Positions 6,773 through 11,213 of a DNA stretch of 11,213 nucleotides are shown piece by piece; position 1 is the stretch's first letter, and each line of letters opens with the position of its first letter. Under the pieces are notes generated by a model. The model was not told the origin of the DNA. It ran no database searches and saw only the letters and a program-made list of their open reading frames with translations. Made by a program: the position numbers and the translations under genes. Source of the stretch: Bacteroidota bacterium (GTDB lineage: Bacteria > Bacteroidota > Bacteroidia > Bacteroidales > Prolixibacteraceae); contig JABMPI010000697.1 of assembly GCA_013203755.1 (NCBI GenBank), positions 1-11,213 on the forward strand. The letters are read 5' to 3'.

Positions 6773-8860
6773 ATGCATATGAATCAGATAATTAATTACT
6801 TACTATTTTCTTTGACCTTATTGTCCATAACGTTAATTTCTTCTTCTCAGGTCACCAAAACTGACATTGACAAAGCAATCGACATTCCGGCATTAAAGCA
6901 TCCCTATCTTTATTTTACAGAGGAAGAAAAACCAGTATTAATTGAGCGAATTAAAATTGATCAGGAATGCAATGATATTTTAGAAAAACTAAAAGCCGAA
7001 GCCCAAATGTGGCTTTATATGCCCGTCGATAAAAACATTCCAATTCAAGGAAAAAATACGCGCGCGGGCTGGACCGAATACGACAACGACGGGAAGTATG
7101 CCGAATATTACAGCAGTACTCAGAGAAATGCTTTTCATTTGGCATTTTTATATCAAATGACAGGTGAACAAAAATACGCCGATAAAGCATTTGAGTTTGC
7201 CGATGCTTTTTGCGACCTCACAACCTGGACACGGCGGGCACATGAATTTCCAATTATTTATTCCCGAATTATGCCATGGAATGTTTCTGACGATCAAATC
7301 AATTTTAATTTCGATCATTACAACGGAGATGCAGGCCGAACCATGGCAGCCGTTTACGATTGGTTGTACCCCGCCTTGGATGAGGCTCAGCGTGATCGTA
7401 TTCGTGGAGCTTTAATAGAAAAGGTGGTTACCCGTGTTCGTGGTGATTACGAATTTCATTGGTGGGCAACTGCGTACCGCTGTAATTGGTGCGGCGTATG
7501 TAATTCAGGAGTTGGATTAACCGGTCTGGCACTTTTAACGGAAAATCCGCAACTAACCGATATTGTTGCCGAATCATATAACCGAATCAACAGCATGTTT
7601 AATGAACTTGGGGAAGACGGTGGATGGCAGGAAGGTGGCGGTTACTGGAATTACGCATTGCATACATCAACTTTTTTTGCCGATGCTTTAAACCGAATTA
7701 CAAAGGGCAAATACAATCTTTTTGAAAATGAAAGATTAAAAAACAATCCTGTTAATTTCCCCATTTACCTTTCTCTTCCGGAGAAAATATCTTTGAATTT
7801 TGAGGATTCAGGTGGTGGTGGTTTGTTGGGCAGTTCGCATTTAATAAACAAACTGGCAACCGAAACGAAGAATAAACAAGCAGCATGGTATCGCGACGAG
7901 TTTTATGGGGCAGGAAATGATATTTTTGATATTGTTTGGCCTCGTTCGGAAATAAATCCTGAGCCACCAAAGAACAGTTCTATCCATTTTGAAACCATCG
8001 ATTGGTGGGTAATGCGAAGCGATTTTAAAAATCCTGAAAATGTTTTAGTTGCGGGAAAAGCAGGGATGAATGATGATCCGCATCACGGGCATCTGGATAT
8101 TGGTCATTTTGTGGTTCATTGGCAAAACGAATATTTTATCCGCGATATTGGAAAAGATGGGGGTTACGACGAAAAGTATTTCGATGATTTGCGCTGGGAT
8201 TATCCGCAGGCTTCGAGCATTGGGCACAATGTAGTTTTTGTAAATGGTGAAAAACAAATCTCTGCAAAAATGCGAAAACAAGAATGGATTCCAGGAGTTG
8301 GTGGCGATGTAGAAGAATTCAGAACTTCACAAAAATTGGACTATGTGCGAATGAATCCCACAAAAGCTTATCCCAATAAAGAATTAAAAGAGTGGAAAAG
8401 GCATATAATTTTGGAGAAGCCTGAAATTACAATTGCTCTCGATGAGATAAAAGCAGAAAAAGGTTCCAGTCTTGTAGTTCGTTTTCACCCTGGAGTAGAT
8501 TTTGAAGTAGAAAAAGACTTTGTTTTTCTGGAAGGAGAAAAAGGAAAAATGGCAGTAATTCCAATAGCAGAAGACTTTTCAATTAAAACCGGAAAACACG
8601 CTTGTCATTTTATCAATGCCACCAACGATTTTTTCTGGGTACCTTATTTCGATGTTGAAGTTTCTTCAACAAAAGAAAAAACAAATATTGCAACGGTAAT
8701 TCTTCCTGTAAACAGCATAGAAGAAGCTAAACAAATTGTAGCAAGTAGAAAATTAAATACCGACAATTCAGGAAACATTACCGTTTCATTTTTAGCAAAC
8801 AGGAAAGAACTTTCCTATGAATTTGAAAACCGAAAAGGTAGCCTGGTTCTCAAAAAATAA
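6773..8860 (+). CDS. Heparinase II/III-fold polysaccharide lyase, secreted, divergent type
   Basis: The 695-residue product follows the plug gene by 14 nt, so the two are probably co-transcribed. A signal peptide (hydrophobic core about 9-22, then SSSQ) lacks a lipid Cys, suggesting a soluble periplasmic or secreted enzyme. The alpha-helical toroid carries CNWCGVCNSG (237-246), equivalent to the NWNQVCN motif of the tandem copies, and WQEGGGYWNY (285-294) with the likely catalytic Tyr. The C-terminal domain has HHGHLDIGHF (437-446), D458 and H485, giving the catalytic His438 and metal ligands His440/Asp458/His485 expected for heparinase II-type enzymes. Overall similarity to the tandem pair is low outside these motifs, so it is a different family or subfamily and probably cuts a different linkage. 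Three cysteines at 237, 240 and 243 sit beside the active-site Asn. ATG 6779 is an equally possible start. Confidence 0.88.
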   Translation: MHMNQIINYLLFSLTLLSITLISSSQVTKTDIDKAIDIPALKHPYLYFTEEEKPVLIERIKIDQECNDILEKLKAEAQMWLYMPVDKNIPIQGKNTRAGWTEYDNDGKYAEYYSSTQRNAFHLAFLYQMTGEQKYADKAFEFADAFCDLTTWTRRAHEFPIIYSRIMPWNVSDDQINFNFDHYNGDAGRTMAAVYDWLYPALDEAQRDRIRGALIEKVVTRVRGDYEFHWWATAYRCNWCGVCNSGVGLTGLALLTENPQLTDIVAESYNRINSMFNELGEDGGWQEGGGYWNYALHTSTFFADALNRITKGKYNLFENERLKNNPVNFPIYLSLPEKISLNFEDSGGGGLLGSSHLINKLATETKNKQAAWYRDEFYGAGNDIFDIVWPRSEINPEPPKNSSIHFETIDWWVMRSDFKNPENVLVAGKAGMNDDPHHGHLDIGHFVVHWQNEYFIRDIGKDGGYDEKYFDDLRWDYPQASSIGHNVVFVNGEKQISAKMRKQEWIPGVGGDVEEFRTSQKLDYVRMNPTKAYPNKELKEWKRHIILEKPEITIALDEIKAEKGSSLVVRFHPGVDFEVEKDFVFLEGEKGKMAVIPIAEDFSIKTGKHACHFINATNDFFWVPYFDVEVSSTKEKTNIATVILPVNSIEEAKQIVASRKLNTDNSGNITVSFLANRKELSYEFENRKGSLVLKK

Positions 8861-8886
8861 TCCAGGAGGGATTAAATATGTATAGT

Positions 8887-8903
8887 CCGGGTGTTTAACC
8901 CGG
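8887..8903 (+). repeat. GC-rich hairpin in copy B
   Basis: CCGGGT (8887-8892) pairs perfectly with ACCCGG (8898-8903) around the loop GTTTA; a flanking T.G wobble can extend it. It sits 26 nt after the upstream stop codon. The following bases are GGAAAATAG, with no T-run, so it is not a standard intrinsic terminator. It could still protect or pause the transcript. Confidence 0.65.
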
Positions 8904-8927
8904 GGAAAATAGATTAGAATAAGAACA

Positions 8928-8972
8928 GGCTCATTCATGTTTGTTTGAAAAAGAACAAAAGTTGCATGAGCC
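8928..8972 (+). promoter_or_regulatory. Long-range 7-bp stem GGCTCAT/ATGAGCC in copy B
   Basis: GGCTCAT (8928-8934) is perfectly complementary to ATGAGCC (8966-8972) across 31 nt. Relative to the copy at 1948-1993, the third pair is C-G instead of T-A: both arms changed. The 3' arm ends 40 nt before the ATG of the BNR_4 gene, against 37 nt in the other copy. Confidence 0.6.
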
Positions 8973-9012
8973 ACAAAACAAAAAGTTGATTAAAAAATTA
9001 AAATATCATATT

Positions 9013-10410
9013 ATGAAATTCCATCCGCTAACCATTTCCATATTATCTCTCATCTTCTGGAGTTGTATCCAGCAACCCACTCAACCCATAATCATCGATG
9101 AAACCGACCAAACTGAGACCATTGTCCAAACCGTTAAAATCGACAGTGTTTGGGCTGGACAACCGGTTGGTTTTTGTCTTTATACGCATGGCGATCGACA
9201 ATACATTGCCTATTATAACGCTAACCGCAACATGGTTGTTGGTCAACGAAATTTAACGGATGACGAATTTAAACTACATATTATGCCTCCAACCACAAGA
9301 GAAGAGACAGGCGGGACAAGCACCCTCTTGGGTTGGGATAGTCACAATTCGGTTACCCTGGGCATAGACAAAGACGGCTATATTCATCTTTCAGGAAACA
9401 TGCACGTAAACCCGATAACCTATTTTAAAAGCACTCACCCAAATGATATTTCCACTTTAAAACAGGAAATGGAAATGGTTGGAACCAACGAAAAACGTTG
9501 TACTTATCCCCATTTTATGACGACAAAAGAAGGTGAATTACTTTTTCATTATCGCGATGGCGGAAGTGGAAACGGCAACGAGATTTACAATGTGTATTCT
9601 TGCGAAACCAAAAAATGGTCGAGGATGTTGGATGTGCCTTTAACCGACGGTCAGGGATTAATGAATGCCTACCAAACGCAACCGACAGTAATGAAAGATG
9701 GCTGGTACCATGTTTATTGGGTTTGGAGAGATACTCCAGACTGTTCAACCAATCATGATTTGTCGTACATGAAAAGTCCCGACTTAAAAAAATGGTACAA
9801 CGCTTTCGGCGAAAAATTTGATTTGCCGGCAAGTCTTGACAAAGAATTAGTTATTGTTGATCCCATTCCTGTACAAGGGGGAATCATTAATCTGGCTGCA
9901 AAACTTTGTTTGGATGAAAATAACAAGCCTGTTTTTGCTTATCATAAATACGATTCAGTGGGGAAAACACAGTTTTTTGTAGCTCAGGTTCAGGGTAACA
10001 AATGGGTTTACAATCAAATTACCAATTGGGATTATCGATGGTATTTTTCGGGAAATGGAAGTATAAATACTGATATTCGCTTGAAAGGTTTTAATAAAAG
10101 ATTGGATGGAAACTACGAAGTAGATTATTGGCATATAAAATACGGAAACGGTACCATTTTGTTGAATGATAAATTTGAAAATATTGGTAAAGTGCTCAAG
10201 CCTGAACCCTTCGGTTCTACAATGCAAACCGAAAGCAATTTCCCAAATATAAAAGTTAGAACTTCAAATGATATTGGAAAACTCGACAAATCAGAATTAC
10301 GTTATATTTTAAAATGGGAAACTATTCCGGCAAACCGTGACCGTGCACCGGAAAAACCCTGGCCGGGCTCAAGCCAGTTGTATTTATACGAATTGAAAAA
10401 GAATAATTAA
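9013..10410 (+). CDS. BNR_4 beta-propeller lipoprotein, putative PL24/PL25-like polysaccharide lyase
   Basis: The 465-residue product has a lipoprotein signal (MKFHPLTISILSLIFWSC, Cys18) and a Pro/Thr-rich linker with no acidic export signature. The rest resembles the BNR_4 family, the seven-bladed propeller fold of ulvan lyases PL24 and PL25. Recognisable segments are GWDSHNSVTLGIDKDGYIHL (107-126), GNMHVNPITYF (128-138), YPHF (165-168), LLFHYRDGGSGNGNE (176-190), YHVYWVWRDTPD (232-243) and TNHDLSYMKSPD (246-257). His111 and His131 lie 20 residues apart, like the paired active-site histidines of the PL24/PL25 lyases; Tyr180 and Arg181 are further candidates. If active it would cleave next to a uronic acid, giving ends suited to the GH88 encoded 9 nt downstream. 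Many BNR_4 proteins are uncharacterised, so the substrate is inference. ATG 9013 is chosen because it starts the signal peptide directly. Confidence 0.87.
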   Translation: MKFHPLTISILSLIFWSCIQQPTQPIIIDETDQTETIVQTVKIDSVWAGQPVGFCLYTHGDRQYIAYYNANRNMVVGQRNLTDDEFKLHIMPPTTREETGGTSTLLGWDSHNSVTLGIDKDGYIHLSGNMHVNPITYFKSTHPNDISTLKQEMEMVGTNEKRCTYPHFMTTKEGELLFHYRDGGSGNGNEIYNVYSCETKKWSRMLDVPLTDGQGLMNAYQTQPTVMKDGWYHVYWVWRDTPDCSTNHDLSYMKSPDLKKWYNAFGEKFDLPASLDKELVIVDPIPVQGGIINLAAKLCLDENNKPVFAYHKYDSVGKTQFFVAQVQGNKWVYNQITNWDYRWYFSGNGSINTDIRLKGFNKRLDGNYEVDYWHIKYGNGTILLNDKFENIGKVLKPEPFGSTMQTESNFPNIKVRTSNDIGKLDKSELRYILKWETIPANRDRAPEKPWPGSSQLYLYELKKNN

Positions 10411-10419
10411 ACAAATATC

Positions 10420-11213
10420 ATGAGAAGAAAATTGATTTTTTCATTGCTTATATCCGCTACTATTTTTCTGCTTTCATGCCAGAACCAGTCGAAAGAAAAA
10501 GCTGTATCATTTATTGAAGGGAACGTAAAATTTGCTGTAGAACAATACGGTCTGCAAACTGCAATCATTGAGGAAAACGCGAAAGTTCTCAATCCCAAAA
10601 GTTTTATCGATGGTAAAATGAAATACATCAAGCCGCAGGAGTGGACATCCGGTTTTTTCCCCGGAAGTATGTGGTATCTGAATGAACTTACCGGTGACGA
10701 AAAATGGAAAACACTGGGCATTAAATATACCGAAGCACTGGATCAAGTGCAGTACCTTACGAATCTTCACGACGTTGGTTTTATGATTGGGTGCAGTTAT
10801 GGGAACGGACTTCGCTTGTCAGGAAATGAGGAATACAAACAAGTGATTGTTCAGGCTGCAAAATCACTTTCTACCCGTTTTAGGACAGATGCCGGAGTTA
10901 TTCAATCGTGGAATGTAACAGGGGGTTGGCAAGCACAAAGAGGCTGGGAGTGTCCGGTGATTATCGACAACATGATGAACCTTGAGTTGCTTTTCGATGC
11001 CTCACAATATTCAGGCGACTCCACATTCTACAAAATTGCTGTAACGCATGCTGACAATACCATTAAAAATCATTTCCGCCCTGATTTCAGTACCTGGCAT
11101 GTAATTGATTATAGTCTTGCAGATGGTTCGGTTCGGAATAAACATACTGCTCAAGGTTTTGCTCACGAATCAACCTGGGCACGTGGTCAATCCTGGGCGG
11201 TTTACGGTTATAC
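10420..11213 (+). CDS. GH88 unsaturated glucuronyl hydrolase lipoprotein, 3' end missing
   Basis: 264 complete codons are visible before the window ends, where about 400 residues would be usual. A lipoprotein signal ends in FLLSC (Cys20). The (alpha/alpha)6 fold of unsaturated glucuronyl hydrolases is clear: WTSGFFPGSMWYL (75-87), NLHDVGFM (115-122), CPVIIDNMMNLELL (178-191) and STWARGQSWAVYGY (251-264). Asp118 and Asp183 correspond to the catalytic aspartates Asp88 and Asp149 of the Bacillus sp. GL1 enzyme. The family hydrates the 4,5-unsaturated uronate left by lyases and so releases it from oligosaccharides. It starts 9 nt after the BNR_4 gene, so the two are surely one transcript and probably act in sequence. 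Residues that tell sulfated from unsulfated substrates lie mostly beyond the window. GH105 is a related alternative, but the HDVGF and IDNMMN motifs favour GH88. Confidence 0.94.
   Translation, partial: MRRKLIFSLLISATIFLLSCQNQSKEKAVSFIEGNVKFAVEQYGLQTAIIEENAKVLNPKSFIDGKMKYIKPQEWTSGFFPGSMWYLNELTGDEKWKTLGIKYTEALDQVQYLTNLHDVGFMIGCSYGNGLRLSGNEEYKQVIVQAAKSLSTRFRTDAGVIQSWNVTGGWQAQRGWECPVIIDNMMNLELLFDASQYSGDSTFYKIAVTHADNTIKNHFRPDFSTWHVIDYSLADGSVRNKHTAQGFAHESTWARGQSWAVYGY

Larger units (their letters stand above)
8861..9012 (+). repeat. Structured intergenic element, copy B
   Basis: This is the second copy of the 152-bp element, filling the whole gap between a lyase gene and the BNR_4 gene. It has a small hairpin overlapping the stop codon (ATCC/GGAT, 8860-8872), TTAAATAT (8872-8879), a clean GC-rich hairpin (8887-8903), a 7-bp long-range stem (8928-8934 with 8966-8972) and AAAAGTTG twice (8957-8964, 8981-8988). 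Order and spacing match 1879-2030, while the sequence has diverged substantially. An extended TTG start at 8941 would lie inside this element and is rejected. Confidence 0.75.

Noticed and set aside
8887..8910. GC-rich hairpin as an intrinsic terminator for the upstream lyase gene
   Set aside because: It is followed by GGAAAATAG rather than a run of T, and the same hairpin position recurs in the other 152-bp element, so it fits the repeat better.

Overview
The window is a block of seven genes, all on the + strand, from a polysaccharide-degradation locus of a Bacteroidota bacterium. Support for that phylum: AT-rich DNA, starts without a clear Shine-Dalgarno, several Bacteroidota-style lipoprotein signals, a SusC-type plug domain, and the enzyme mix. 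I cannot name the genus. A marine or gut member of Bacteroidales/Marinilabiliales would fit, but that is a guess.

Layout: (1) 1-1878, 3' part of a PL8-family polysaccharide lyase (hyaluronate/chondroitin/xanthan lyase superfamily). (2) 2031-3905 and (3) 4027-5874, tandem paralogous heparinase II/III-fold lipoproteins. (4) 6069-6758, a short secreted protein made only of a SusC-like N-terminal domain and a TonB plug, with no beta-barrel. (5) 6773-8860, a third, divergent heparinase II/III-fold protein with a cleavable signal peptide. (6) 9013-10410, a BNR_4 beta-propeller lipoprotein resembling the PL24/PL25 ulvan-lyase type. (7) 10420-11213, 5' part of a GH88 unsaturated glucuronyl hydrolase lipoprotein that runs off the window.

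Working model (inference): several lyases of three unrelated folds cut a uronic-acid-containing polysaccharide by beta-elimination. GH88 then removes the unsaturated uronate left at the non-reducing ends. The first tandem heparinase-like protein has an acidic lipoprotein-export-type signal after its lipid cysteine and may be displayed on the cell surface; the other lipoproteins lack it. No SusC/SusD pair, sulfatase, transporter or regulator lies in the window, so the substrate cannot be fixed. PL8 points to a glycosaminoglycan-like backbone, BNR_4 plus GH88 to an ulvan-like one.

The most unusual non-coding signal is a pair of related intergenic regions (1879-2030 and 8861-9012). Both are exactly 152 bp with the chosen starts. 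Both carry the same order of small hairpins, a shared octamer used twice, and a 7-bp long-range stem whose two arms changed together (GGTTCAT/ATGAACC versus GGCTCAT/ATGAGCC). They are either diverged copies of a REP/MITE-like intergenic repeat or a conserved 5'-UTR RNA shared by two lyase genes. A third gap (3906-4026) may hold a decayed relative. The gap before the plug gene holds an unrelated nested stem-loop. No intergenic stretch exceeds 300 bases, and I saw no tRNA, rRNA, CRISPR or transposase gene.
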